Source: CAKZSB01 sp964646405 (GTDB lineage Bacteria; Pseudomonadota; Gammaproteobacteria; Granulosicoccales; Granulosicoccaceae). Taken from it: DNA of 20,655 bases. Numbering within the stretch: the first letter of the stretch is position 1; every line of letters starts with the position of its first letter. A program made the position numbers and the translations under genes. Location: contig CAZYDV010000074.1 in assembly GCA_964646405.1 (NCBI GenBank), positions 1 through 20,655 on the forward strand, given 5' to 3'. This document shows positions 1 through 8,735 of the stretch, piece by piece. The notes under the pieces were generated by a model, which searched no databases, was not told the origin of the DNA, and worked only from the letters and a program-made list of their open reading frames with translations.

Positions 1-536
1 GAAATCTATATTAACTCAGACAGCTACTGTCTGACTGCAGGTTGACACACAGGGGGGTCCCGCAGCGATGCGCAAGAAGTAGAAGGAATTTCAGTGCAAC
101 GGTTCAGGGCAAGCGTAACCTGGCGTTCCTGTCTCTCCCCGGGGCGGTGTTGGTCGTGACCTACAGACACTGTCGCCGCACGGTGAACGGCCACTTGATG
201 TGTGTGACTGATCGCGTGAGCGATTACTGTTTCACCTATAGGCAAGTCCATTGCGAACATTTGCATGGGGCCGGCAGGGCTACTACCGGTTGTCTGGCTC
301 TTGTACCTTGCTTGCGCCATTAATTGACAAAGCATCTAAAATGTGGCTCTGCGGATCGAATCAAAGGATGCCCGGATGGGGGTATTGTTTTGTGTTACCC
401 AGGGTTCAGATAGTGGTGTGTTGAAGCCACGCTGTCGCTGGCAGATCAATTTGCTCGCCGGTGCGCCGCTAATATTCAGTTACGCACTGGTTCATCGCTC
501 GTTTGTCGAGCTTCATTACTTTGGAAGGCACTTTCA
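1..536. other. Non-coding leader region, no recognisable gene
   Basis: I see no protein family in any frame here; the longest open frames overlap each other on opposite strands and have low-complexity, shadow-like translations. The stretch begins with an 8-bp inverted repeat with a 3-base loop at 16-34 (TCAGACAG / CTGTCTGA), with no T-run after it. It ends in the leader of the GGDEF-EAL gene, where GGAAGG at 523-528 is a good ribosome binding site for the TTG at 537. I found no tRNA or recognisable riboswitch core. Confidence 0.5.
16..34. repeat. Short perfect inverted repeat (8-bp arms)
   Basis: TCAGACAG at 16-23 pairs with CTGTCTGA at 27-34 around the loop CTA. It could be the 3' hairpin of a gene that lies off the left edge or an operator. 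No T-tract follows on the plus strand, so a terminator assignment is weak. Confidence 0.35.
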
Positions 537-2852
537 TTGGCTGATCACGTCTCGCGTGCCAATTTCAGTGTGGCGGCGATAGGGCTGACCGCAACGGCGC
601 TGATTTTGTGGTTGGCGATAAGTTTCTGGCTGGATGCACGTAATCAGAAGGTGGATGCCGCGAACATACTGGCTGTTAATGCGGTTGAAACACGGTTGCT
701 GGATGCTGCGACTCACATTGCTATGGGTCGGTCGTTTGATATGGCGGATCAGTCGGAAGTTGCAGACCAGCCAGACGCAGTCGATCTGGCGGTTATCCTG
801 CAGAAAGTCGAACAACTACTGGGCGATACCAGGCTTACTCCACGGCTTTACTTTTCTCACGGCGCACTGGCCAGGCTCGTTGACCAGGCCAGGAGCAGTA
901 GTGCATTGCTTGAAAACGCGCGTTTGGGTCTGGCTATCCCGTCACCGGCAATTGATGAGAATTTGGCTGTTCATACAAGTATTTTCGAGCACTCATCAGA
1001 ACTGATCCAGCAGTTGCACGCCATTCAGAGTGGGTTGCGGTATTTGCCAGTAACCAAAATCCACGATATTGAACGGCTAAGAACCTTTCGAGTCGGTTTA
1101 CGCGATCTTGGTGAAAGAATATCTGCCGAGCACGCTACACAGTTAATGCGTTTGACACGCTATCAGCAGCAATTGCCTGAGTTCTCATCCAGTTGGGAGG
1201 TAAGTTGGCAACAGGTACAGCAGCAGTTGATTCAATTGCAGTCGCACCACAATCTGCGAAATCGAGAGAGGTCATTGCTTGACCAGCTGGATAAACTGAC
1301 AGAGCGCTGGTTGTCCAGTCGATCTGAACAATCCATCGCTCTTCCGGCTGTAGAGCAACTGTTGCAGAACGATGCGCTAATGCGTGGCGAGTTGCAGTCG
1401 GTGATGCAGAATATTGACGAGATGCTGCGTGCGCGCGCTTCTGCCAGCCAGGCGCACGGTTTTCGACGCCTGATTATCGATACACTATTGATATTTGCGG
1501 CGCTCTGGATTGTGTTTGCCTCGTTGCGGCTGGTATCAAAAATACGGCATCAGGCCTACCATGACCGGCTGACTAATCTGCCCAATCGCTTTCGCTTCGA
1601 CCAACTGCTGAACGAAGCCAGTTCCAGAAACCAATCGAACGGCGGGACGCTATCGGTCGCGGTATTGGATATCGACAACTTCAAGTTGGTCAACAATTCT
1701 TTCGGGCATGCCGTTGGCAACAAGTTGTTAATCGAGTTGGGTCAGCGGCTGGTCGCTGCACTGGGTACGCGTGGCAAACTGGCACGATTAGGTGCAGACG
1801 AACTCGCTGTGGTGATGCAGGATCGTGCTGGTCCACAGCATGCGCTCCCCCTGTTAAGAGAGGTGATGGCCGCGGCCAAACTTCCGTTTGAGATCGACGG
1901 TGCCTCAATAAATGTCTCATTGAGCTGCGGTCTGTATCAGGTGGATGATGCGATACCTGACGCTCGTGAGTTGGTCAAGAATGCAGAGTTGGCCATGCAT
2001 CGGGCAAAAAGTACCGGCAAGAATTGTCTGCTGGTTTTCGATCCGCTATTGGGCGAGCAATACCGTGCGCGAATCGCCATGGAGGTGGATCTGAATATCG
2101 CTCTTGACGAACAGCAACTGGTGCTCCATTACCAGCCAAAGGTGAATACGGAAACCGGTCGGGTAGACGGCGTGGAGGCACTCATTCGATGGCAGCATCC
2201 GGAACAGGGAATGATCCCTCCCGTCAAATTCATTCCCGTTGCGGAGGAATGTGGTCTGATCGTTGAAATTGGTAGCTGGGTGTTACAGGAGGCGTGCAGA
2301 CAAAATGCCGAATGGCAACGACAAGGTGTCAATCTGCAAGTTGCAATCAATGTCACCGCCGAGCAATTTGCCCAGCGGAATTTTGTGGAGCAGGTAGCCC
2401 AAACACTGAGTCAATACGAGCTTGAGGCTGAATCGATTGAATTGGAGGTGACCGAAAGTGTTGGCGTTGAGGGGATGTCAGTGGTGGTGGAGAGGCTTCA
2501 TGCACTGCGTGCGTTGAATGTCAGTGTCGCGATTGATGACTTTGGTACGGGCTATTCATCACTACAGTATCTGGAAGACCTGCCACTGGATAAACTGAAG
2601 ATTGATCGCGCGTTCATTTGCAAAATTGATGCGCCTGGTGAGAGTGATTCACTGGTGACGGCAGTGATGTCGCTGGCAAAGACCTATGGATTGAAAACAA
2701 TAGCTGAAGGTGTGGAAACAGAAGAGCAGTTGGCTCGTGTAACCGAGCTTGGTTGCAACTTCATTCAGGGCTTTTACCATTCCAGGCCTGTCAGCGCTGA
2801 AGAGATTCCAGCGACTATTGAAAGAATCCACCATCTCGGTGAAAAAGGGTGA
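537..2852 (+). CDS. Membrane-anchored GGDEF/EAL protein, probable c-di-GMP phosphodiesterase
   Basis: A 771-residue inner-membrane signalling protein. One transmembrane helix lies at about 13-32, a helical, probably periplasmic sensor region at about 35-310, a second helix at about 313-333, a GGDEF domain at about 340-500 and an EAL domain at about 510-765. The GGDEF signature is degenerate (GADEL, 419-423) and no RxxD inhibitory site precedes it, so cyclase activity is unlikely. The EAL half keeps the expected metal and catalytic residues: E547 of EAL, N605, E637, D667-D668 in DDFGTGYSS, K688, E724 and Q744. I therefore infer hydrolysis of c-di-GMP, with the GGDEF half as a possible GTP-binding regulatory domain. 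The start is a TTG at 537, chosen because GGAAGG lies 8 bases upstream and the membrane helix follows directly. It stands alone; the next gene is convergent. The sensor region matches no domain I recognise. Confidence 0.88.
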   Translation: MADHVSRANFSVAAIGLTATALILWLAISFWLDARNQKVDAANILAVNAVETRLLDAATHIAMGRSFDMADQSEVADQPDAVDLAVILQKVEQLLGDTRLTPRLYFSHGALARLVDQARSSSALLENARLGLAIPSPAIDENLAVHTSIFEHSSELIQQLHAIQSGLRYLPVTKIHDIERLRTFRVGLRDLGERISAEHATQLMRLTRYQQQLPEFSSSWEVSWQQVQQQLIQLQSHHNLRNRERSLLDQLDKLTERWLSSRSEQSIALPAVEQLLQNDALMRGELQSVMQNIDEMLRARASASQAHGFRRLIIDTLLIFAALWIVFASLRLVSKIRHQAYHDRLTNLPNRFRFDQLLNEASSRNQSNGGTLSVAVLDIDNFKLVNNSFGHAVGNKLLIELGQRLVAALGTRGKLARLGADELAVVMQDRAGPQHALPLLREVMAAAKLPFEIDGASINVSLSCGLYQVDDAIPDARELVKNAELAMHRAKSTGKNCLLVFDPLLGEQYRARIAMEVDLNIALDEQQLVLHYQPKVNTETGRVDGVEALIRWQHPEQGMIPPVKFIPVAEECGLIVEIGSWVLQEACRQNAEWQRQGVNLQVAINVTAEQFAQRNFVEQVAQTLSQYELEAESIELEVTESVGVEGMSVVVERLHALRALNVSVAIDDFGTGYSSLQYLEDLPLDKLKIDRAFICKIDAPGESDSLVTAVMSLAKTYGLKTIAEGVETEEQLARVTELGCNFIQGFYHSRPVSAEEIPATIERIHHLGEKG

Positions 2853-2859
2853 CTGCCAG

Positions 2860-3055
2860 AAAGAATTCGAAAATAACCGGGTGCATCCAACTGGTCATGC
2901 CACACGTTCATCAGCGGGTGCGGCAGGAGAGCGAGCGATTGCCGAGCGGCCTGTCCATTCGGCTGGCTCAAGTCACTCCGGGTTGGCGTCGAGCTTGACG
3001 TGCCAGTCCGGGTGCCAGCATTTCGGGATTAGTGCTGAGCAGATATGTCGTTCCT
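2860..3055 (-). pseudogene. Decayed 3' fragment of a metallo-beta-lactamase-fold hydrolase gene
   Basis: Read on the minus strand, this gap encodes CWHPDWHVKLDANPE followed at once by a stop. This closely matches CWHPDWHFKFDADPE at residues 223-237 of the intact MBL-fold gene at 5248-6093. Twenty bases are identical between 3001-3020 and 5408-5427. Further downstream on the same strand, traces of the GSHFSLPS segment and a C-terminal G-Y-F-R-like end can be made out, broken by stops and frame changes. Nothing of the N-terminal half (the HxHxDH motif) is visible. It looks like the remnant of a divergent paralogue or homologue, not a fresh duplication, because the flanking bases have drifted. 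The outer limits are approximate. Confidence 0.6.
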
Positions 3056-3090
3056 GGATGCGTGTCAGCTGGCTGGGTAACTGTTGACGT

Positions 3091-4746
3091 TCACATCGTC
3101 TGCAATTCGGGGTCGCCGACGCTTGTCAGTGGCAGCGATGTCTCGGTGTAGGTGGTATTGTTCTCGAATTCGTAAATGTTGAAGTTGACATAGCGTTCAA
3201 CCGAGAGCAGGTTATATTTTTCGGCCACCTGGGTTTGAAGGTTATCTGACGTTGGCAATCCTCTCGACCAGGTAAACTCTCGATTGATGGCCACAAATAC
3301 TTTTCCACCATCGTTGTTGACGTCATCCATCACTGAACTTACCGGGGGCGAATCGACTTCCCAGCGGTTCTGTGTGCTGGAATCTCCGTAGTAAGACAAC
3401 AAGCGCGGCTCACCCCAAAGCATGATGGCTCTGTCAGTTTCAGTTAAGTTATTAACCAGGTATCTGGCAGCAGAGCGATAGTCGTCTCTCCAGTATTCGT
3501 TTTTGTAAAAGTAGTTGTAGCTGGCGTACGCATTCATACCCAGTAGTGCGAAAAATGCGACCATAGCGCTCTGGCTAATGCGCTTTTTGACGATACCGGT
3601 TTGTAGTGCAGCCGGTGTGAAAGCCAGTGGCAGCAAAATCGCTATGGGAATCGTCAGGTAAAACGAATGCCTCGGCATCCAGTTTATGGCAGATACCTTT
3701 GCCACCAGTACCGCCATAAAAAACGAACTGACAAGTAGAGCCAGAAAAAACCGATTTCTGTTTAGACGAACACCTTTACTTTTATTTGCTCCCAAAAATG
3801 AGCTCTGAGAGCTAACAAATCCAATGCACAGTACAACGCTTGCAAGTGCAAGTGCAGAAAGCGGCCAGATATAGTGAAGGATACCCTCCGCCAGTTTGCC
3901 GCTCTCGCGAAGTAGATCCAGCGGTGGCCCGAAGGTATGGCCGACCAACACGCCGTAGATAGCAAACAGGCTGTTCTTGTAGAGTGGAAGGCCAAGGCCG
4001 TTGGTTGAGTCTATTGCCAGCTCGGCTACGGCCGGTGTGCCGACGAGGTAGAGACCTGCAGGTAAGCTGGCAATCAACGCAGGCGCCCACCATCGAAGCC
4101 AGTCAGCGGCGCGACGGACAACCGTCAGGTGAGCCAGCGCCAGCGCGATGGTGAAGGCCACCAGCAGGATGCTTGCGGAGCAGCTAATGCCCGTGGCGAT
4201 GGCGAAGAGCGCAATTCGCAACTTGCCGGGGTTTTTTGATTCTATGAATATCGTGCTGAGCAAGAACATCTGGATAGCACTGAGTGCGAACAGAAGCGAG
4301 TAGGGCCTTACCTCCTGGCTGTAGCAGATCCAGAATGCGCTGACAGATATATAGGCTGTCGACCAGAAGGCGTGTCGAGTGCCGTATACGTTCAGGGTAG
4401 CCGCATACATAAATCCTAACGAAGCAATGCCTGGTATTACCGAGAGCAAACGCAGTGAGAACTCGGTGTCGCCCATCACTGAACGCCAAAGCGACAGCAT
4501 AAAGAAGTAAAGCGGCTGGTATTTGTCGCCGCCGGCCCGGCTGGTCAGCTCGTATAGTGTGCCGGCTAGTGTTTTCGAGTCCGAAACAACCAGGCTCTGT
4601 CCTTCGTCGAACCAGAGACTCTGATTAGTCAACATGAACAGCCGAGCCAGTGCTCCGCCCAGAATTAACAGCGCGACGAGTGCAATATGCCAAGTGTCAA
4701 CACGATCAGTTAATCCTGAATTGGCCGGTGATTTTTTTAGGTCCAT
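3091..4746 (-). CDS. GT39-like multi-pass membrane glycosyltransferase
   Basis: A 551-residue integral membrane protein with about ten or more hydrophobic helices, the first at about 20-40. Just after it comes LWFDEGQS (D47, E48), the acidic loop typical of the PMT/ArnT superfamily of polyprenyl-phosphate-sugar-dependent glycosyltransferases. PLYFFMLSLW and QEVRPYSLL further on are also common in this superfamily. The C-terminal roughly 120 residues are soluble and would be periplasmic. By family, it should transfer a sugar from a lipid-linked donor on the periplasmic face to a lipid or protein acceptor; neither donor nor acceptor can be read from the sequence. No sugar or cell-wall genes adjoin it, so it is an orphan. 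The ATG start lacks a strong Shine-Dalgarno sequence, but it precedes the first helix directly. Confidence 0.8.
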   Translation of the reverse strand: MDLKKSPANSGLTDRVDTWHIALVALLILGGALARLFMLTNQSLWFDEGQSLVVSDSKTLAGTLYELTSRAGGDKYQPLYFFMLSLWRSVMGDTEFSLRLLSVIPGIASLGFMYAATLNVYGTRHAFWSTAYISVSAFWICYSQEVRPYSLLFALSAIQMFLLSTIFIESKNPGKLRIALFAIATGISCSASILLVAFTIALALAHLTVVRRAADWLRWWAPALIASLPAGLYLVGTPAVAELAIDSTNGLGLPLYKNSLFAIYGVLVGHTFGPPLDLLRESGKLAEGILHYIWPLSALALASVVLCIGFVSSQSSFLGANKSKGVRLNRNRFFLALLVSSFFMAVLVAKVSAINWMPRHSFYLTIPIAILLPLAFTPAALQTGIVKKRISQSAMVAFFALLGMNAYASYNYFYKNEYWRDDYRSAARYLVNNLTETDRAIMLWGEPRLLSYYGDSSTQNRWEVDSPPVSSVMDDVNNDGGKVFVAINREFTWSRGLPTSDNLQTQVAEKYNLLSVERYVNFNIYEFENNTTYTETSLPLTSVGDPELQTM

Positions 4747-5247
4747 TGGCGTTTTCTACTCAATTATTCGGCTTGTGTGCCACATCGGTAATTGTGAGCG
4801 TCACCCATTCCTGTTGTTGATCAATCGAGCGTGGTAGTGCCTGAATTGAAAAAAAGCACCTCTTCAGATTCAAACAATATGTCATGACAAGAAAGTTGTC
4901 AAATAGTCCGTACGTGAAAATCCTGTCTTCAGTTGTCCGAACCAGCGGGTTTGTCAGTGTATTGGTGATCTATCGAAGCGAATGATTTTCGCTGTAACCA
5001 TTGTTTAGAGTCTGCTTTGGTGAGCAAGGTTCATGGCGCAGCGGCATCGAACGGCGGTGCCGTCGTTTTTTGGATGTAAGGCGTGCGCTGCTTACGCAGC
5101 GAGGCGGCTGCTGGATTCAGGAATCGCGAAGGTCGAGCGTGTGCGGGTAGCCGGGGCAGGCGTGGTGTTTAGCACAGACTGTTCGCCTTGATGAGTGTTC
5201 ATCTGTAAGGTTCTGTGACTAGCAATCAGCCGGTCGGCCAAAAAAGG
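4747..5247. other. 500-bp gene-free region with several inverted repeats
   Basis: No coding sequence is supportable between the start of the GT39-like gene and the end of the MBL-fold gene, both on the minus strand. It must hold the promoter of the glycosyltransferase. Structures seen are an inverted repeat TGACAA-GAAAG-TTGTCA (4885-4901), a GC hairpin followed by six T (5051-5071) and a hairpin CGCTGC-TTAC-GCAGCG (5086-5101). A small RNA or a decayed gene is possible, but nothing identifies one. Confidence 0.45.
5051..5071 (+). terminator. Terminator-like hairpin with T6 on the plus strand
   Basis: ACGGC (5051-5055) pairs with GCCGT (5059-5063) around GGT; two bases later comes TTTTTT (5066-5071). 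The geometry suits an intrinsic terminator read on the plus strand, but no plus-strand gene lies upstream for about 2 kb. It would therefore only make sense for an unannotated small transcript. The stem has only five pairs, so it may be chance. Confidence 0.25.
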
Positions 5248-6093
5248 CTATTCATGCCAATGAAAGCTGGCGCCGTTTGCGCTGACTCGACCGATGGAAG
5301 GCAGCGAAAAATGGCTGCCGAGCACGACACAGCCTGACTCTGACACTCGCTCCAGTAACTGTATACGTGATGTAACGGCCATCTCTGGATCCGCGTCGAA
5401 CTTGAAATGCCAGTCCGGGTGCCAGCACTGAGCGGCAGAATGTAATGCGTCACCCGTTATTACCGCCTCGTCGTGGCCGCTCTTAACCATCACTGACACG
5501 TGTCCTGGTGTGTGGCCGGGTGTGGGTATCAGTGATACGTGATCACCCAGCTTGTGACCGGCCTGTACCAGTTCAGTCTGTCCGGCCTCGACAACCGGGA
5601 GTACGCTCTCGTGGTACATATCGGTGGCCTTATCGCGTTGAAACGCTTCATCGGCAGTGGGCATCAGGTAGCGCGCATTCGGGAACGTTGGCACCCAGCG
5701 TCCATCGACCCGTTGCGTATTCCAGCCCACATGGTCGGTGTGCAAATGCGTGCAAAGTACGTAGTCGATATCGCCAAAGTTCACGCCAGCCGCAACCAGT
5801 GATGATACGAATTGGGTATCTGAACGCTGGTGCCATGCCGGGTTGCCCGGGATGGTTTTATCGTTGCCAACACAGCTATCGACCAGAATATTATGTGTGG
5901 GCGTTTTCAGAAGAAAGCCCTGGATCGGCAGAATCAGTTTCCCCGATCGCCGGCACACGCTGCCTGGCGCATGTGATTCGATGATCGCGGCAACGTCTGG
6001 TCCTGCTGTCGGATACAGTTGCTCGGGTAGCAAAAATGGACCATGCATGTCCAGAATTCTCCAAACCTCAACGTCGCCGATCTTGCATAACAT
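5248..6093 (-). CDS. MBL-fold metallo-hydrolase (lactonase/parathion-hydrolase-like)
   Basis: A 281-residue cytoplasmic protein with the complete metallo-beta-lactamase ligand set: THLHTDH with H116, H118, D120 and H121; H194 in PTPGHTPGH; D215 in TGDA; and H261 in GSHF. These make a dinuclear metal site that activates water. Overall form and length resemble the AHL-lactonase and methyl-parathion-hydrolase branch of the superfamily, with the segment CWHPDWHFKFDADPE (223-237) between the metal Asp and the last His. The substrate cannot be deduced. The ATG is supported by AGGAAA seven bases upstream. It starts 14 bases after the end of yjdM on the same strand, so the two are probably cotranscribed. 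A decayed relative of its 3' half lies about 2.4 kb away at 2860-3055. Confidence 0.85.
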   Translation of the reverse strand: MLCKIGDVEVWRILDMHGPFLLPEQLYPTAGPDVAAIIESHAPGSVCRRSGKLILPIQGFLLKTPTHNILVDSCVGNDKTIPGNPAWHQRSDTQFVSSLVAAGVNFGDIDYVLCTHLHTDHVGWNTQRVDGRWVPTFPNARYLMPTADEAFQRDKATDMYHESVLPVVEAGQTELVQAGHKLGDHVSLIPTPGHTPGHVSVMVKSGHDEAVITGDALHSAAQCWHPDWHFKFDADPEMAVTSRIQLLERVSESGCVVLGSHFSLPSIGRVSANGASFHWHE

Positions 6094-6107
6094 GGTTCAG
6101 TTTCCTA

Positions 6108-6452
6108 TTACGCTTTCTTGGTGAATTTCGCGGTAATTTTCATCCCGCCTACACCGGGTACCTTGCAATCTATTTCATGATCTTTTGCGTCGGTATCAAT
6201 GCGGCCACACTTGATTTTCGTACCTACCTTTACAACCGTAGAGGAGCCTTTTACTTTCAGGTCTTTGATCACCGTGACCATGTCGCCATCACGCAAAGCG
6301 TTGCCATTGGCGTCGAGCACTTGCTTTACCGCCTCTGCTTCACCGGCGACTGGGGCGACTGGCCATTCATGTGCACACTCTGGACATACGTAGTGGTCGG
6401 CATCGGTGTAGGTATACTCGCCGGAACATTCCGGGCACCTGGGTTCGGTCAT
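6108..6452 (-). CDS. yjdM: YjdM/PhnA zinc-ribbon protein
   Basis: A 114-residue protein with the two-part layout of the PhnA/YjdM family. An N-terminal zinc ribbon has C6-x2-C9 and C23-x2-C26 (CPEC at 6-9 and CPEC at 23-26, followed by AHEW). A C-terminal domain contains DANGNALRDGDMVTVIKDLK, KGSSTVVKVGTKIK and the IDCKVPGVGGMK end. The open frame extends upstream, but the ATG at 6452 (MTEPRCPEC) is the family start and has AGAAGAG about seven bases upstream. Despite the historical phosphonate name, E. coli yjdM is not required for phosphonate use and the molecular role is not settled. No phosphonate genes are near. It lies 75 bases downstream of oligopeptidase B and 14 bases upstream of the MBL gene. 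Confidence 0.92.
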   Translation of the reverse strand: MTEPRCPECSGEYTYTDADHYVCPECAHEWPVAPVAGEAEAVKQVLDANGNALRDGDMVTVIKDLKVKGSSTVVKVGTKIKCGRIDTDAKDHEIDCKVPGVGGMKITAKFTKKA

Positions 6453-6527
6453 CGTGACTCTTCTGCAACACAGTGACGGTAGCACCCCGTGACAGCCTGA
6501 ATCGAGCCGCCTTGCGGGACTGAGCGG

Positions 6528-8612
6528 TTACTCTACTACATTCAAGGCAAACGCAGTTGAACGGGCTGAATCTTCCAGCCCGGCAAATCGTCCGGTTTTA
6601 CCAAAGTGGCCCGATGTCATATTGGTCTTCAGGAGCAGAACATGGTTGTCGGTTTTCATCGTACGCAGTCTGGCGACCCATTTTGCCGGCTCCCAGTAGG
6701 TAACTCGCGGATCCGACACGCCCGCAGTGACGAGAATCGGCGGATAGTCGGTTTTTGCAAGATTGTCGTAAGGCGAGTAGGCGCGAATATCTTCAAAGGC
6801 CTGTTTGCTTTCTATTGGATTGCCCCACTGAGACCATTCTCCCGGTGTCAGCGGCAGGCTGTCGTCCAGTATGGTGTTGAGCACATCGACAAACGGCACA
6901 TCGGCGATGGCACCGCCCAGAATTTCCGGCCTCATGTTTAACACCGCGCCCACCAGCAGGCCCCCCGCAGAGCCTCCGTGAATAACGATTTTTCCTGTAG
7001 TCGTATAGTGCTGCTCGATCAATCTTTCCGCGCAGGCAATGAAGTCATGAAAGGTATTGGTCTTATTGCCAAACTTGGCGCTTTCATACCAGGCTCTGCC
7101 TTTTTCCTGGCCTCCCCTGACATGTGCAATCGCATACACGAATCCGCGATCGACCAGTGACAAGCGGTTGCTGGAAAAATATGCCGGAATTGACGCACCA
7201 TAGGATCCATAGCCATAGAGCAGGCAAGGCGCTGTGCCATCGATCAGGGTGTTGCGATGGTGCAGCAGCGTGACCGGTACGAACTCACCGTCGTGAGAGG
7301 TGGCGCTGATGCGCCGGGTGACATAGTCTGACGGGTCATGGCCTGACGGAATTTGCTGTTCTTTTAGCAAGGTGCGAACGCCGGTGGGCATTTCATACTG
7401 GACGGTTTGCGCAGGGGTAGTGGGTGATGAGTATTCGAACCGGAAGTTGTTAGCCTTATATTCAAGGCCGGTGTCGAGACCCAGTGAATACGCTTCCTCG
7501 TCGAACGCAATGGTTTTGGTGTCGCCATGCTTGTCCATAAAGCGAATTCGGGGCAGGGCATTTTCACTTTCCAGCCAAATCAGCCAGTCCTGAAAAACCT
7601 CTACTGCGTGAATCATTCGGCCTGATTGACAGGCGATGAGATCCTGCCAGTGCTGGCGGGCCGGATTGGCGATCGGTGCCTTCACCACCTTGAAGTCGTG
7701 AGCGCTGTCGGCGTTGGTTAAAATGATGAAATAGTCGCCCTGGTGATCGACGCTGTACTCAAGCCGGTCAGTGCGCTGTTCAATCAGCGCGGGGTCTTGT
7801 TCCGGGTTGTCGGCGGGGATATACCAGACTTCGTCCTGATCATTCATGCCAGTCGTAATAAACACGTAGTCACCGGACATACTGGTTTCCGCACCGCAAG
7901 AGAAACGGGTGTCGTGCTCCTCGAATACGAGTACATCATCTGCCGGATCGCTGCCGACGGTGTGACGGAAAATTCGGTTGGCGCGGTGATTTTCGTCTAC
8001 CCGGGCATAGAAAAGCGTTGTGCCGTTCGCCCATGCCAGCGTTTCCACATCGTCGATGGTGTAGCTGCTGTCCTTGCCGGTTTGCAGATCGCGCAGGTGT
8101 ACCTGAAAGTACTCAGCGCCACTGGTGTCACGGCTCCAGGCAAGCATATTGTGATCCGGGCTGTGCTCGATTAAATCGTGATCAAAGTAGTCGTGCTGTT
8201 CGGCTTCGATATTGATGTCGAGCAACACTTGCTCATGGTGATCGGTGTCGTCTGCCGGTATGCGGAAATACACCGGGTGTTCGCTGCCTTCGTTGTATCG
8301 ATAAGAATACAGATAGGGTCCATGACGATCCGGTATCGCCTCGTCTCGTTCCTGAATTCTGGCCCGCATCTCGGCGACCAGTTCCCGCTGCAGTGACTCT
8401 GTGCCAGCCATCGCTTGTTGGTAGTAATCGTTTTCAGCTTCCAGATAAGCTTTTATATCACCGGGCAACAGTGCAGGGTCACGCATGGCCTGTTGCCAGT
8501 TGTCAGCGCGCAGCCATGCATAGTTATCCGTCCAGGATTCGCCGTGGGCCGAGCATGTGGCCGGCCTTTTTTTGGCAAATGGTGGTGCAGCGGTGGGGAT
8601 TTTGATCGGCAT
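6528..8612 (-). CDS. ptrB: Oligopeptidase B (S9A prolyl oligopeptidase family)
   Basis: A cytoplasmic serine peptidase of 694 residues that should cleave short peptides after Lys/Arg. The N-terminal ~410 residues form the beta-propeller that limits substrate size, and the C-terminal ~270 the alpha/beta hydrolase. The catalytic triad is visible, counted from the ATG at 8612: Ser at about 548 in GGSAGG, Asp at about 634 in SDPRVTYWEP and His at about 669 in SGHFGKTGRF. LYGYGSYG and HVRGGQEKGRAWYE are the oxyanion and substrate-binding stretches usual for oligopeptidase B. Length and triad spacing fit the E. coli enzyme. A TTG two codons upstream (8618) is an alternative start; neither has a clear ribosome binding site, so I prefer the ATG. 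It may head a unit with yjdM and the MBL gene. Confidence 0.93.
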   Translation of the reverse strand: MPIKIPTAAPPFAKKRPATCSAHGESWTDNYAWLRADNWQQAMRDPALLPGDIKAYLEAENDYYQQAMAGTESLQRELVAEMRARIQERDEAIPDRHGPYLYSYRYNEGSEHPVYFRIPADDTDHHEQVLLDINIEAEQHDYFDHDLIEHSPDHNMLAWSRDTSGAEYFQVHLRDLQTGKDSSYTIDDVETLAWANGTTLFYARVDENHRANRIFRHTVGSDPADDVLVFEEHDTRFSCGAETSMSGDYVFITTGMNDQDEVWYIPADNPEQDPALIEQRTDRLEYSVDHQGDYFIILTNADSAHDFKVVKAPIANPARQHWQDLIACQSGRMIHAVEVFQDWLIWLESENALPRIRFMDKHGDTKTIAFDEEAYSLGLDTGLEYKANNFRFEYSSPTTPAQTVQYEMPTGVRTLLKEQQIPSGHDPSDYVTRRISATSHDGEFVPVTLLHHRNTLIDGTAPCLLYGYGSYGASIPAYFSSNRLSLVDRGFVYAIAHVRGGQEKGRAWYESAKFGNKTNTFHDFIACAERLIEQHYTTTGKIVIHGGSAGGLLVGAVLNMRPEILGGAIADVPFVDVLNTILDDSLPLTPGEWSQWGNPIESKQAFEDIRAYSPYDNLAKTDYPPILVTAGVSDPRVTYWEPAKWVARLRTMKTDNHVLLLKTNMTSGHFGKTGRFAGLEDSARSTAFALNVVE

Positions 8613-8735
8613 GGGCAAGTCGGGTTGGGGAGCAGGCTCTGATTATGTCACGGTCGGGTTCACGACGTGGCTTAAAGGGGGCTGGTGTATCTATTGCTGA
8701 TAGGGCTTATTCGATGAAAATTTGTTAACACTGCT

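Noticed and set aside
24..335. Open frame of 103 codons on the minus strand overlapping a 93-codon plus-strand frame
   Set aside because: Neither translation resembles a protein family, they cover the same DNA in opposite directions, and no convincing ribosome binding site was seen.
5086..5101. Hairpin CGCTGC-TTAC-GCAGCG as a terminator
   Set aside because: There is no T-tract on either strand next to it and no gene ending nearby in a suitable orientation.
6453..6485. N-terminal extension of the YjdM/PhnA frame
   Set aside because: The family begins with the zinc ribbon at MTEPRCPEC, and a ribosome binding site precedes the ATG at 6452.
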